Part shown: positions 1-7,769 of the stretch, piece after piece
How positions within the stretch are numbered: the stretch's first letter is position 1
Layout: each line of letters opens with the position of its first letter
Assembly (NCBI GenBank): GCA_025769875.1
Contig: JAGFNK010001347.1
Span: 1 to 10,503, forward strand
DNA: 10,503 nucleotides
Reading direction: 5' to 3'
Source: Russula earlei
Taxonomy: Eukaryota > Basidiomycota > Agaricomycetes > Russulales > Russulaceae
Program-made: the position numbers and the translations under genes
Notes under the pieces: generated by a model
Told to the model about the DNA's origin: nothing
Seen by the model: only the letters and a program-made list of their open reading frames with translations
Database searches by the model: none

Positions 1-457
1 AGACTCTTTGGTACCATCCAATAGGACTACAGAGGCATAAACTTGCTTGTGTCAAGTTTCAGGCTTACTGAGCGCATTACTGATCATTGTGGAGCGATGA
101 CATCATTATGATGTCACTGTGGGGCGCTTAGTGAGCCTATGAGGTCACTGTGGAGTCGCTCAGTCAGCCATGATGTCATTGGAGCCTTGATGACGTCAGA
201 TGATTTATGCAACAGTTTCTAAGAGTTTGTGCCGCTGTTTCGGGTCCATGGTGGCTGGGTGGCCATGTGGCTGCCACGCGATTACCCGATTAGGAAACGG
301 TGCCTGGTCGTGTTATAGTGCTTTGCAATAGCAATATCTTGTACCACAGGAGGGATAGCCCAGAAAATGGAAGGGAGTCGGCAATGCAAAGTGAGAGAGG
401 TCTTTCTTGAGTAAAATAGGACAATCCTCGGCCAGGACTTGGCCTTGGTTCGTAACA
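1..457 (-). mobile_element. 3' LTR of the chromovirus, partial (runs off the left edge)
   Basis: On the minus strand the sequence after the polymerase gene and a polypurine tract begins TGTTACGAACC, a typical Ty3/gypsy LTR start with TG, so the LTR is placed at 457 reading leftwards. Its other end (CA) is not reached, so the LTR is at least 457 bp long. It holds a short hairpin (GGCCA/TGGCC stems, 430-444) and a tandem array of CRE-like octamers at 78-201. No clear TATA box or AATAAA signal is visible in the part present. No second copy of this LTR is in the window; the 5' copy would be beyond the right edge. The left limit is the window limit, not a biological end. Confidence 0.7.
78..201. 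repeat. 31-bp tandem repeats carrying CRE-like octamers in the LTR
   Basis: Octamers of the form TGA-NN-TCA occur at 98-105 (TGACATCA), 109-116 (TGATGTCA), 140-147 (TGAGGTCA), 171-178 (TGATGTCA) and 191-198 (TGACGTCA). The three at 109, 140 and 171 are spaced exactly 31 bp apart. The units between them align as ATGAKGTCACTGTGG, a variable middle, and AGYSAGCC. A shorter degenerate unit precedes them at about 81-97. TGACGTCA is the palindromic CRE site bound by ATF/CREB-type bZIP proteins in fungi. A role as an upstream activating array of the LTR U3 is inferred from position and motif only. Confidence 0.6.
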
Positions 458-472
458 TTCATCCCCTCTTTA
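458..472 (-). other. Polypurine tract next to the 3' LTR
   Basis: On the minus strand, AAAGAGGGGA (complement of 462-471) lies directly before the LTR start TGTTACG. This is the expected position and composition of the primer for plus-strand DNA synthesis in LTR retrotransposons. The TAA stop of the open frame from upstream (470-472) overlaps it. Confidence 0.65.
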
Positions 473-766
473 TAGACTTGTTGCTCCTGCAACAGTAGGG
501 GTTTCTTTGGAAGGTGGAGTAGTTTGCATATGAAAAGTCGAAGTCTGTTCTCGTGGGGAGTTCTCCCTTGTTCTATGGATTGCTTTGGGGATAGCTGTGG
601 TGTGAGTGCATGTGATCGCAGGAGTTCTCTGAAAAGTTCGTTGGTAACAAGGATAAAGGTAGTCATCGACAGAGGTCATGATGAGAGTTGTTGGTTTAGG
701 GGTTACTCCTGGTGGGAATTGTTCTAAGCGCCTTCGGATATTTCCGATGGAAGTCTTTAACAAGTG
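473..766 (-). pseudogene. C-terminal tail of the chromovirus polyprotein, frame uncertain
   Basis: After the chromodomain one minus-strand frame reads QSLVKDFHRKYPKALRTIP and stops at 696-698. This resembles the short ends of fungal chromoviral Pol proteins. A second frame stays open from about 802 to the TAA at 470-472, directly at the polypurine tract, and reads a Thr/Pro-rich tail ending in AGATSL. One single-base change would join the two. Whether the native protein ended at 696 or ran on to the polypurine tract cannot be decided here. A third open frame (666-313) crosses the LTR start and is not credited. Confidence 0.4.
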
Positions 767-933
767 ATTGCCGCTTTTGATAAGTTGGATGCTGGTTCCC
801 AAGTATTTTCTGCGAACCGTATACCCTTTCCATTTAACTAGGTATGGATTCCTTTGCGGTTTGGGGAGAGCCGAGAGTTTAGGATCTGCTCTACTTCATA
901 TTGTTCTTCACCTTTCGACTAATATTGGTGGCG
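767..933 (-). pseudogene. Chromodomain of the integrase C-terminus, broken
   Basis: The minus strand reads ILVE (about 917-928), then after a one-base frame shift near 912 EEQYEVEQILNSR, then LNGKG, and then NTWEPASNL. This is the chromodomain pattern of an aromatic YEVE strand, a (V)KWKG-like strand and a WEP helix entry. Chromodomains at the integrase C-terminus define chromoviruses and steer integration towards particular chromatin marks. An in-frame TAG (838-840) sits just before the KWKG-like strand, where LVKW would be expected. With the frame shift it shows that the copy is non-functional. Confidence 0.8.
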
Positions 934-944
934 GGTTTGAAAAG

Positions 945-1373
945 TTAGGGACCATGGGCAATGGTTTCTTTGTAAGGTTTAATCAGGGAGTGTGTGAAAA
1001 ACCGGGTGTATCTTCCAGACTTTGGTAGTTCGAGGCGAACGTTTACTGGATAGGCAGTGGTGACTTTGAATGGCCCATAGCGTCGAGGGGCTAGTTTTGC
1101 TTTTGGGTGAGTGGTTCGTAGATTCGTGGCTTCCAGCCATACTTGATCCCCTTCTTTAAAACGAAATGTGGAGGATTGAGGTCCTGATTGCTTCATGATT
1201 CTGTTGCTCGGTTCAGGGAGGCAGCTACTTCTTCTCTGAGTTGGTTTAGTCTTGATAGTCTTCTTGGATTGAAGGGAACTTTGATGTAAGGCAAGGGGCG
1301 GAGCAAATGTTGGGTTAAAGCCATACCAGACTTCAAATGGGGGTTTGTTCGTAGCACTGTGTTGTCCTGGCAT
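945..1373 (-). pseudogene. Integrase C-terminal region with GPY/F module
   Basis: A 142-codon open frame contains [20 protein letters not shown], then KEGDQVWLEATNLR, KLAPRRYGPFKV, LELPKSG and HSLIKPYKE. This is the order seen at the end of Ty3/gypsy integrases: the last part of the catalytic fold, a DxVWL strand, and the GPY/F module that helps bind target DNA and multimerise. The strand after LPKSG (YTRFF) looks degenerate compared with the usual hydrophobic xHxVFHVS stretch. The frame begins at a chance Met created by an extra base near 1366. Coding really continues from the upstream frame, which ends MEFAHNAR. Confidence 0.88.
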
Positions 1374-2110
1374 TATGTGCGAACTCCATAAAGGGAACTA
1401 GTTCTGCCCAATTGTCTGCTTGATGGTTGCAAAATATTCGTAGGTATTGTTCTAGTTCTTGGTTAACTCGTTCTGTTTCTCCAGTCTGTCTGTGGGTGAT
1501 ATGCTGTGCTTAATGATACTTTGACATTTAACTTTTTCCATAGTTCTTGAGTGACTTTTGCTGCGAATTGAGGGCCTCTGTCCGATATTATTTGTGTTGG
1601 GAGCCCTATTCTTCTCCAGACATTGTTCATGATTAGTGTCGCTGTTTCGTCTGCTGTGATTGTCTTGTGGCAAGGGGTAATGATTATTGCTTTACTGAAT
1701 CGATCTACCACGACTAGGAGGCTGTCGAAGCCTTGTGAAATCGGTAGGTCCGTGATAAAGTCCATAGTAATGCTTTTCCATACTTTCTCCAGCTGGTGTA
1801 ATCGGTACAAGGGGTGTTTCTGTCTTTGGATGGTTCTTTGTACTTTGGCAAATTGCGCAACCGTCTACATAACTTTTGACATAGGTTAGCATTCCTGGCC
1901 ACCAATAGTTTCGGCTGATTAGTTCATAAGTCTTCCATTGGCCAGGATGCCCAGTGGCAAGGGAGTCGTGGTGTAGTTTTAGAATTTTCTTTCTTAGGGT
2001 GTCGTTGTTTGGGATATAGACTTTTCCTTTGAATAGTATTAGTCCATCTTCAAGGTTCCAGTCCTGTAAGCCTTTGGATAGTCGCCTTGGTCCATTCTTT
2101 ATAATGATTG
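1374..2110 (-). pseudogene. Integrase zinc-finger and DDE catalytic core, frameshifted
   Basis: From about 2110 the minus strand is open without a stop to about 1790. It shows the HHCC zinc finger: LHHDSLATGHPGQW, then ISRNYWWPGM and VDGCAICQ. After a frame shift near 1790 the catalytic core follows: [13 protein letters not shown] with the first Asp, then IISDRGPQF with the second Asp, and STAYHPQTD. An extra base at 1483 shifts the frame, after which the next frame reads [13 protein letters not shown] with the catalytic Glu (1471-1473), then [16 protein letters not shown]. Family knowledge: this enzyme inserts the cDNA copy into host DNA. All three acidic residues are present, but not in one frame. 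Confidence 0.9.
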
Positions 2111-2700
2111 CTAATGCGTTAGATACTTCTGGGTCATAGTCTTTGCTAGATCGTAGTTGTTGTCAAAGTTTCCTGGTTCACCGATTGGTTCTGTAGCAGA
2201 GGTGCGTGTTGCTCTAATTTTAAAAAATTTGTCATCTAGGAGCACCTTTCCATCATTTTCGTTTTGTATCCCCTCTTTAAAGTCTGGCCGCCTGGACAGA
2301 CCGTCTGCTTTGTTCATAGTTCCTGGGTGGTGGGTGATGGTGAAGTCGAAATTGCTGAGGAGGAGTGCCCATCGGGCTTGTCGTCTCGTGAGTTTCTGTT
2401 TTGTCATGAAGTATGTCAAGTTATTGTGGTCTGTCCATAGATCAATGGGGTGTGTAGCGCCTTCAAGGTGGTGTCGGAAGTGCCAGAGGGATAAAACGAT
2501 AGCAAGGAGTTCTTTATCGTAGATCATGTAATTTCGTTGTGTGGGGTCCAAGGATTTTCGAAAAATAGGCTACTGGGTGGTATCTGTTTAATAATTCATC
2601 GGGTTGTTCCAAGATTGCACCGACTGCAAAGTCACTTGCAATCGCAGATGAGGTCGAAAGGGTTTCATGTTGGTTAGGTAACATGAGGATTGGGGCCGTT
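2111..2700 (-). pseudogene. Reverse-transcriptase-linked RNase H domain, first catalytic Asp lost
   Basis: The domain starts in one frame with PILMLPNQ, ASDFAVGAILEQPDELLN and HPVAYFSK. It changes frame near 2550 and goes on as NYMIYDKELLAIV, IDLWTDHNNLTYF, RRQARWALLLSNFDF and HHPGTMNKADGLSR. These are hallmarks of Ty3/gypsy RNase H, which removes the RNA strand during cDNA synthesis. The Glu (YDKELLA) and a later Asp (WTDHNNL) are kept. The first catalytic Asp, normally in a DAS(D) motif, reads Ile-Ala-Ser-Asp (Ile codon 2640-2642). A further frame change near 2143 leads into the integrase. Confidence 0.9.
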
Positions 2701-3329
2701 GTGATGCTTGGATTAGTTTCTGAATGCTGTTCTTCATCGTCTTCCCACTTGAAGGGGTTTTCTTTCTTCTTTGATTAAGTTAAACAGAGGGCCGTGCTAT
2801 TCAGAGTATTGGTGGATAAATCGTCAGATAGAAGTGCTGAGATCTAGAAAATGCTTGTTACTTCCGTAACATTGGTCGGAGTAGGCCACTTTGTAATGCC
2901 TATTAACTTGTCTTGGTCCAATGGATATTTGTCCTTGGGAGATATTGATGCCTAGGTAACTATAGAGGTTTGTCACGGGAAAGCACATTTCTTCTGGTTC
3001 AAGTATAAGTCTGTGGTCTTGGAGTGTTTTTAGGACCTTATGTGTCCAGTTGTCTAGTTTCATTCAAGGTTTGGGCCATGATTAGTATATCATCTAGATA
3101 AACAACCACTCGTTCAGTGGCAATGTATTTGCTAGGATGGTGTTCATAAAGCGTTGGAAAGTGGCTGGGGCGTTGCAGAGATCCAATGTCATTATCAATG
3201 GTTTCGAAGAGTCCTATGGTGTCTTGAATGCTGCGAGGTGTTCATCGCCCTCTCTGAGTGCGAATATTGTTGTATCCCAATCGTACGTCAAACTTGGTAA
3301 AGTATTGGGCTCCTTGGAGTTTGGTCAAT
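2701..3329 (-). pseudogene. Reverse transcriptase, central and C-terminal part (left of the insertion)
   Basis: Reading away from the insertion, the minus strand gives KLQGAQYFTKFDVR with the first catalytic Asp, REGDE-like residues, and LCNAPATFQRFMN. It continues with RVVVYLDDILIMAQT (YLDD codons at 3089-3100), VLKTLQDHRLILEPE, YLGINISQGQI, and the thumb/connection residues FIHQYSE and PLFNLIKE. These are motifs A to E of a gypsy-type enzyme. The pieces sit in different frames with several stops, so this is a decayed copy. It continues exactly from the N-terminal half at 9312-9600, which shows that one gene was split by the 3330-9311 insertion. Confidence 0.9.
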
Positions 3330-3651
3330 TATTGCTGTTTCAGCGCCACTTGGCGGAGCTTGAATTCCACCCAAATGCGCACAGAAGAAAACCCCCTCAA
3401 CATGTGCGGATAATATCTCCCTCAAAACAGCTTCAATTCATATGAAACCTATTGTCCCTGAATTGCCTGAATAAGGGCTAGGCAGCCCCATTGTTTTCAT
3501 GAGATTTGAGTGAGAATTGGTGGCTGGACTCAAGCCACCTCCACATGTGTATTAGATGAATTACAACTCAAAATCATGGTCAATATCTATTATTTTGCCC
3601 TCATGTTGTACCCATGGGCTATCTTGAGGCAGCCCCATAGTGTTTTTGACT
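3330..3651 (+). repeat. Terminal repeat copy A (left end of the insertion)
   Basis: This copy matches B (5945-6359) in direct orientation and C (8900-9311) in inverted orientation. Shared landmarks in order are TTTCAGCGC, GAGCTTGAATTCCACCCAAAT, CTCCCTCAAAACAGCTTC, GGCTAGGCAGCCCCATTG, ACTCAAGCCACCTCCACATG and GCAGCCCCATAGTGTTTTTG. It is more diverged than B and C are from each other (for example TTGCTG for TTGCCR, and GGCTGG for GGTGGAGCTGG). The match ends abruptly after TTTTTGACT at 3651, whereas B and C continue together for about 95 bp more. Confidence 0.88.
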
Positions 3652-3920
3652 GGGAGGAGCACCTAGCAGGAATGCGAGAATGTGTTTGTTCATTCAACTG
3701 CACTCAGGTTCACACAGATGATAAGAGGACAACAGGGCAACTTTATTCAAGATGGTAGTATATACAGGTGGGAACAAAGGCTAAGGGACAGGAAAGCACA
3801 AAAGACAGGCATATGAAAGGAAATCTAGACATAAGAAGGGGACCAAAGCTGGACAATACGAGGTATTGAGTCATGGTCTCCAGCGGCTGTGGTAGTGGCA
3901 TGTGGCGATTTGTGAAGGAT
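3652..3920. other. Unassigned stretch with LTR-like motifs
   Basis: No gene is supported here. On the minus strand there is TATATACTACC followed about 10 bases later by GAATAAAGTTG (complement of about 3738-3766). That pair resembles a TATA box and a poly(A) signal at an LTR U3/R border. The sequence towards 3652 could then be R-U5 of a truncated LTR. No TG...CA boundaries or target duplication can be defined, so the assignment is tentative. The stretch separates repeat A from the giant palindrome. Confidence 0.3.
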
Positions 3921-4470
3921 GGCCGAGGCCAGGTGTGGTGATGAGGGGTGTGGTCAAGTTGCGACGTGAGGGGGAGACAATGCAAAGGAGAGGCTGGAGG
4001 GGGGATAGGGAGAGTGTTGGTGGGTGGTTGCTTGGGTGCTGATGGCGCTGCTGAATGCGATTGTCGTGTGGGATGATCGGAGAGATTGGATGGCAGATGC
4101 AAGGTAGAGGAGCAAGGGGTGTGGATGTAGAAAGGGAGAGGGAAGACAGCAGCAGGCTGGGAAATGGATGCATAGGCAGCGTGCAGATCTCTGACTAACA
4201 AAATGAGAGACTAGTAAAAGGGGAGAAAAAGTGTACTGAAATGTACAGTAGCAACACTGTCCGATGGCAATGAAGATGGTGGCATGGTACAGGGCTCTTT
4301 GGTGGTGCATCAGGACTCATCAGTGCATAGTGAAGGCAGGGGCATTGAGAGCAAGGGTGTGTGGCAGTTGATTGGTGTGAGGTGGCATGCTGGTGGTGGC
4401 GATGATGATGCAAGGACAAAGAGGAGATGGCACGAAAGGAATATGCACATATGTACTCTTGTAAGTGATT
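3921..4470 (+). repeat. Left arm of a giant imperfect palindrome
   Basis: This 550-bp arm is the reverse complement of 4796-5333 along its whole length, with scattered substitutions and small indels. Clear landmarks are GGCCAGGTGTGGTGATG at the outer end, GAGGCTGGAGGGGGGATAGG, GATCTCTGACTAACAAAATG in the middle and ATGTACTCTTGTAAGTGATT at the inner end. The arm is markedly G-rich on this strand. Open frames on either strand are low in complexity and recur in the other arm only because the DNA is repeated, so no protein is called. It may be a foldback-type element or the product of an inverted duplication. Confidence 0.88.
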
Positions 4471-4795
4471 CATGGCCAGCCATATAGCTGTGTGGGTGAG
4501 TTGACATCGAGGCCATGCTGAGATGCAAGGGAGGCAAAGGCAAGTGAATCAGTCTTGAATTGTGACTGAAAGACAGAAAACTCACCCATAAAGTGACCAC
4601 AAGCAGAATGCACTGAACAAAGGACTGACAATGTTCATATATGGCATGTTTGACCTCAAGAGCAAGAGAATGGGCAAGGTGAAGGTGAGGTGGGTGTGAG
4701 AAGCAATGTACAGTGTCCAAGTGATGTGTGGCAGCAAGTGTATGCATATGTGCCACTGAATCACTCAGTGTTTGCATTCACATTTGTTTGCCACA
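4471..4795. other. Central spacer of the giant palindrome
   Basis: These 325 bp lie between the palindrome arms and have no counterpart in the window. No coding region, RNA gene or regulatory element can be supported. A small inverted repeat (CACTGAATCACTCAGTG, about 4754-4770) is the only structure seen. Confidence 0.5.
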
Positions 4796-5333
4796 AATCA
4801 CTTACAAGAGTACATATGTGCATATTCCTTTTGTGCCATCTCCTCTTTGTCCTCACATCATCATTGTTGCTGCCAGCATGCCACCTTGCCCTCATCAATC
4901 ACTGCATGCCCTTGCCCTCAACACCCTCACCTTCACCATGCACCAACAAGTCCCGATGCACTGCTGAAGAGCCCCATACCATGCCGCCATCTTCGTTGCC
5001 ATTGGATGGTGTTGCTACTGTATGTTTCAGTATGCTTTTTCTCCCCTTTTACTAGTCTCTCATTTTGTTAGTCAGAGATCTGCACGCCACCTATGCATCC
5101 ATTTCCCAGCCTGCCACCATCTTCCTCTCCCTTTCTACATCCACACCCCTTGCTCCTCTACCTCACATCTGCCATCCAATCTCTCTAATCATCCCACCCA
5201 CAATCATGTTCAGCAGCACCACACACCAAGCAACCACCCACCAGCACTCTCCCTATCCCCCCCCAGCCTCTCCTTTGCATTGTCTCCCCCTCATCACACT
5301 CGACCACACCCATCATCACACCTGGTCTCAGCC
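4796..5333 (-). repeat. Right arm of the giant imperfect palindrome
   Basis: This is the inverted partner of 3921-4470, starting AATCACTTACAAGAGTACAT and ending CACCTGGTCTCAGCC. It is C-rich on the plus strand, as expected for the partner of a G-rich arm. Immediately outside it (5334-5346) are 13 unmatched bases and then the start of the solo LTR. Confidence 0.88.
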
Positions 5334-5346
5334 TGTCAAGACTCAC

Positions 5347-5944
5347 TGTTGAACAATCCAGTTCAAGAGCAAGGGGTTAGTTCAAAGATGAGTCAATAGA
5401 CATCCAAGATGGCATGGGTGAGAAGTAGAGTCCAGAGCAGTAACAAATACCAGAGAGGTAGGTTACTAGTCAGGTCGAGCAGGTACACAGAGAAGAAGCC
5501 AGAGTAGTCACAAGGGATGGTCCTTAAAGGAGTATCCCAGGGATGGAGAGTGCTGTAAACAAATGGACAGTCTGAGGACTGTCTGTTACTTTATTGAGCG
5601 CTTATATACTACAAGAGAACTGCTAAATAGGGAACAAGTCATAACCTTTTGTTATCCAGCACAATAGAGTGATGAGTTAGAGGTCGGAGTGCACTTACTG
5701 AGCATGCTCAGTCATGCTCAGTAATCTGCTGTAAGAAGGCTTCTCTTGATGAGTAAGAGCCTTTATTGTTCACATGTTTACTGTCCTAGTACACGTGCGA
5801 AGCACCTGATTCATTTGCTGTTAGTTAGTTTAGGGCCAGTCATTGAGGACTTGTAGTTTGGTTCAGGGAATTTGGTTGCCTATAAGGCCCCTTATATAGC
5901 TCTATTAGGGTCTTTAGAGTCGACCCTAATACTAATACTTCTAT
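5347..5944 (-). mobile_element. Probable solo or truncated LTR
   Basis: Read on the minus strand, this stretch has a TATA box and poly(A) signal in LTR spacing (TATATAAGCGCTCAATAAAG, complement of 5589-5608). Next come a perfect hairpin and about 220 bp of U5-like sequence ending TTGTTCAACA at 5347. The U3 part carries the 12-bp inverted repeat TTACTGAGCATG/CATGCTCAGTAA (5695-5706, 5713-5724), stems TATAAGG/CCTTATA (5881-5896) and TATTAGGGT/ACCCTAATA (5903-5931). No TG start is found at the distal end, so the LTR is probably cut by repeat B. No internal retroelement domain adjoins it. No target duplication was found. Confidence 0.55.
5566..5583 (-). promoter_or_regulatory. R-region hairpin just after the LTR poly(A) signal
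   Basis: A perfect 7-bp stem (GACAGTC at 5566-5572, GACTGTC at 5577-5583) encloses the loop TGAG. On the minus strand it lies 5 bases downstream of AATAAAG (5589-5595) and about 20 downstream of TATATAAG (5601-5608). It would therefore be in the 5' leader or near the 3' end of an LTR transcript. A function in RNA processing or packaging is only inferred. Confidence 0.5.
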
Positions 5945-6359
5945 TATTGCCGTTTTCAGCGCACTTGGCAGAGCTTGAATTCCACCCAAATCGGTGCAGA
6001 AACCCCCTCAAACATGCGGGATGAATATCTCCCTCAAAACAGCTTCAATTCATATGAAATTTATTGTCCCTAAATTGCCTGAATGAGGGCTAGGCAGCCC
6101 CATTGTTTTCATGAGATTTGAGTGAGAATTGGTGGAGCTGGACTCAAGCCACCTCCACATGTGTATTAGATGAATTACAACTCAAAATCATGGTCTATAT
6201 CTATTATTTTTCCCTCATGTTGTACCCATGGGCTGTCTTGAGGCAGCCCCATAGTGTTTTTGACTCAAGTGTTGTGGTGTGCAACATTGTTTCCAGTGCA
6301 ATTGGAGTCATGGCCAGCCACTCATCACCCCTCTCCTCTCTCTTGATCTGACCATCCTT
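5945..6359 (+). repeat. Terminal repeat copy B (internal, same orientation as A)
   Basis: B is the closest relative of C (8900-9311), which lies inverted 2.5 kb downstream. The match runs from TATTGCC through CAAGTGTTGTGGTGTGCAA to CTGACCATCCTT at 6348-6359, about 415 bp. It diverges slowly towards its inner end. A TTG-started open frame runs across the copy and is also readable in A and C. The flank outside B is the end of the LTR-like sequence (CTAATACTTC), not the gypsy gene. Confidence 0.88.
6230..6249. repeat. 20-bp near-palindrome conserved in all three terminal repeats
   Basis: GGGCTGTCTTGAGGCAGCCC is almost its own reverse complement. It is present at the same place in A (3616-3635) and, inverted, in C (9008-9027). 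A related AGGCAGCCCCAT also occurs about 150 bp earlier in each copy (6092-6103 in B). Conserved subterminal palindromes and repeats are common binding sites for transposases. No transposase is encoded here, so this is inference. Confidence 0.5.
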
Positions 6360-6545
6360 CTTGTTTTTCACAGACAGAGAGGAGTGGGTTGCAAAGAGGG
6401 GTCCTATTCTGAACTCTTTCTACTACAGAGTAGCTAGGGTGTTTTTATATACAGGAGAGAGGTACTAGAGATGAATGGCATGAAAGTGAATCAAGATTGG
6501 TTGTGACGGTTGAGGCGGTCGTGAAAGGCTTGAGATGTGAACACG
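6360..6545. other. Spacer inside B with a TATA-like stretch
   Basis: No gene is supported. On the minus strand CTGTATATAAAAACACCC (complement of about 6437-6454) is a good TATA-box match. It is followed in that direction by a short inverted repeat (CTACT/AGTAG, 6420-6433). If transcription started here it would run into repeat B, away from the Gag-like gene. Confidence 0.3.
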
Positions 6546-7440
6546 TCTAGTGTGCCAAGGCATGCATGCGCGCGTGGTTGGTGGTGAGGGCTGGGCGATG
6601 CGATCGAGGTCTTGATGTTGCACGCAAGATGGCTTGTGGTGTGCAGTCGGTGGACTGCCTGGAACGAGAGGGGTGGAAAGGGATGAAAGGGAGCTGAGGT
6701 GTCAGTCTCATGTCATGTTGTGTTGCATTTTCGCATGTGATTTCGAGGCCAGCCATAATCTTCCTTACACCTCCCAGGGGCTTGAAACTTTGACTGTCCT
6801 CGGTCAAGTGTCTGAATGCAAGTGTTTTGAGCCTTTCACGTCTGAATTGAGGTGTGGTTTGGCTGCTTGTGCTGTGGAAGACGTGAAGGCAGCGATCGGC
6901 AATGGCGATGACGGAAGAGGCGAGGGCGATGGGAAACGGAGGTGATGGAGACGAGGGTGGCGGTGACAAGATGGTGGCTACGTGGTGGTGGTGTTGTCTT
7001 GTGGCGTGGCGGCATGGTCATCTCCATTGCAGGTGGTGGCAGCAGCATGGACAGGAGCGAAGGCATAGGCAGTGAGTGTGAGTTCGTAGATAGAGACATA
7101 GGTGGCAAGGACTCGAGAAAGAGGATGCGTGGGCGGCTTGTGCGGGGGTGGGATCTGTCGTCTTGCGGTGGCGATGGCGGGGTCTCTCCACTGCAGGTGT
7201 CAGAGCAGATGTGGGCAAGAGCATGTGAACGGATGGGAGTGATGTGGGAGGTGGCATGCGGTGTGCTGTTGGCGTTGGCGACTGCTTCTCCTGCGGTGGC
7301 AGCGTGGCAGCGGCTTCTGCTCTTGTTGTGGAGTGTCGTGGCTAAGTTTGTGGCCGAGGCCTTCTTAGTCTTCTGGGGTGGTGCTGGTGGTGAGGGGTTG
7401 CAACGGTGCGGCGGTGCTGGTGTTGCGCGAAACTACTAAA
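6546..7440. other. G-rich low-complexity stretch, no gene supported
   Basis: The plus strand is heavily G-rich with many GGTGG, GGCGG and GTGTG words. Open frames exist on both strands (for example plus 6942-7439 and minus 6969-6547). Their products are Gly/Val/Trp/Arg-rich on one strand and Pro/His/Ser-rich on the other, as expected from skewed composition rather than selection. No domain, signal peptide or repeat of known type is seen. The stretch may be the decayed 3' continuation of the Gag-like gene at 7860-8742, but nothing in it resembles a polymerase. Confidence 0.4.
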
Positions 7441-7490
7441 GCGGCGGCTGAGACTGAGAAGACTGAGGCTGAGACTGAGAAGGTGGCGGC
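7441..7490 (+). repeat. CTGAGACTGAGAAG-type short repeats, first block
   Basis: The block reads GCGGCGGCTGAGACTGAGAA, then GACTGAGGCTGAGACTGAGA, then AGGTGGCGGC, so it has tandem copies of a CTGAG(A/G)CTGAG motif. A 30-bp near-copy lies at 7770-7799. Related words (GCTGAGGCTAAGG, GTGGAGACGG) are scattered between 7600 and 7830, which suggests expansion of a short unit. Confidence 0.6.
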
Positions 7491-7769
7491 AGACTGAGCT
7501 GGTGTGATGGTGGAGGCGGATGGGCGGAGGCGATGACTGAGGGCGTGCAGGGGCGATGGCGGCTGTGGCTGACAAGGGTGTGGCAGCGGTGGCTTGTGAG
7601 ACGGTGGTGGAGACGGCGGCATGTGGCGCTAAGATGTCGGTGGCTGAGGCTAAGGCTACAGTGGTGGCTGACGAGACTAAGGCGGCTGCAAGGCTAAGAG
7701 CGCGGTGGTGGTGGTTGACTGATTTGAAGCTGGGGCGATGGAGACGGCTGGCAAAACTAGGGGGCGGTG

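Noticed and set aside
3985..4040. G-quadruplex-like run in the left palindrome arm
   Set aside because: Runs of three or more G are separated by loops longer than the usual limit of seven, so a stable structure is doubtful.
3743..5352. Several open frames of 60-155 codons in the palindrome arms, some beginning MLVRDLHA in both arms
   Set aside because: They are low-complexity Pro/Ser/His/Leu products of a C-rich strand, and they match each other only because the arms are inverted copies.
5903..5931. TTAGGG and CCCTAA as telomere repeats
   Set aside because: Only one copy on each side of a small hairpin; not a telomeric array.
6118..6351. Open frame containing ATSTCVLDELQLKIMV that recurs in repeats A, B and C
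   Set aside because: It starts at a TTG rather than ATG, ends differently in each copy, and its recurrence is explained by the DNA repeat itself.
3330..6359. A and B as the direct LTRs of one retrotransposon
   Set aside because: They lack TG...CA ends, no primer-binding site or polypurine tract is seen, and A and B differ in length while B pairs better with inverted copy C.
6942..7439. 165-codon plus-strand open frame with a hydrophobic stretch (VLLALATASPAVAA)
   Set aside because: Composition follows the G-rich DNA, no domain is recognisable, and the antisense strand is equally open; not enough to call a gene.
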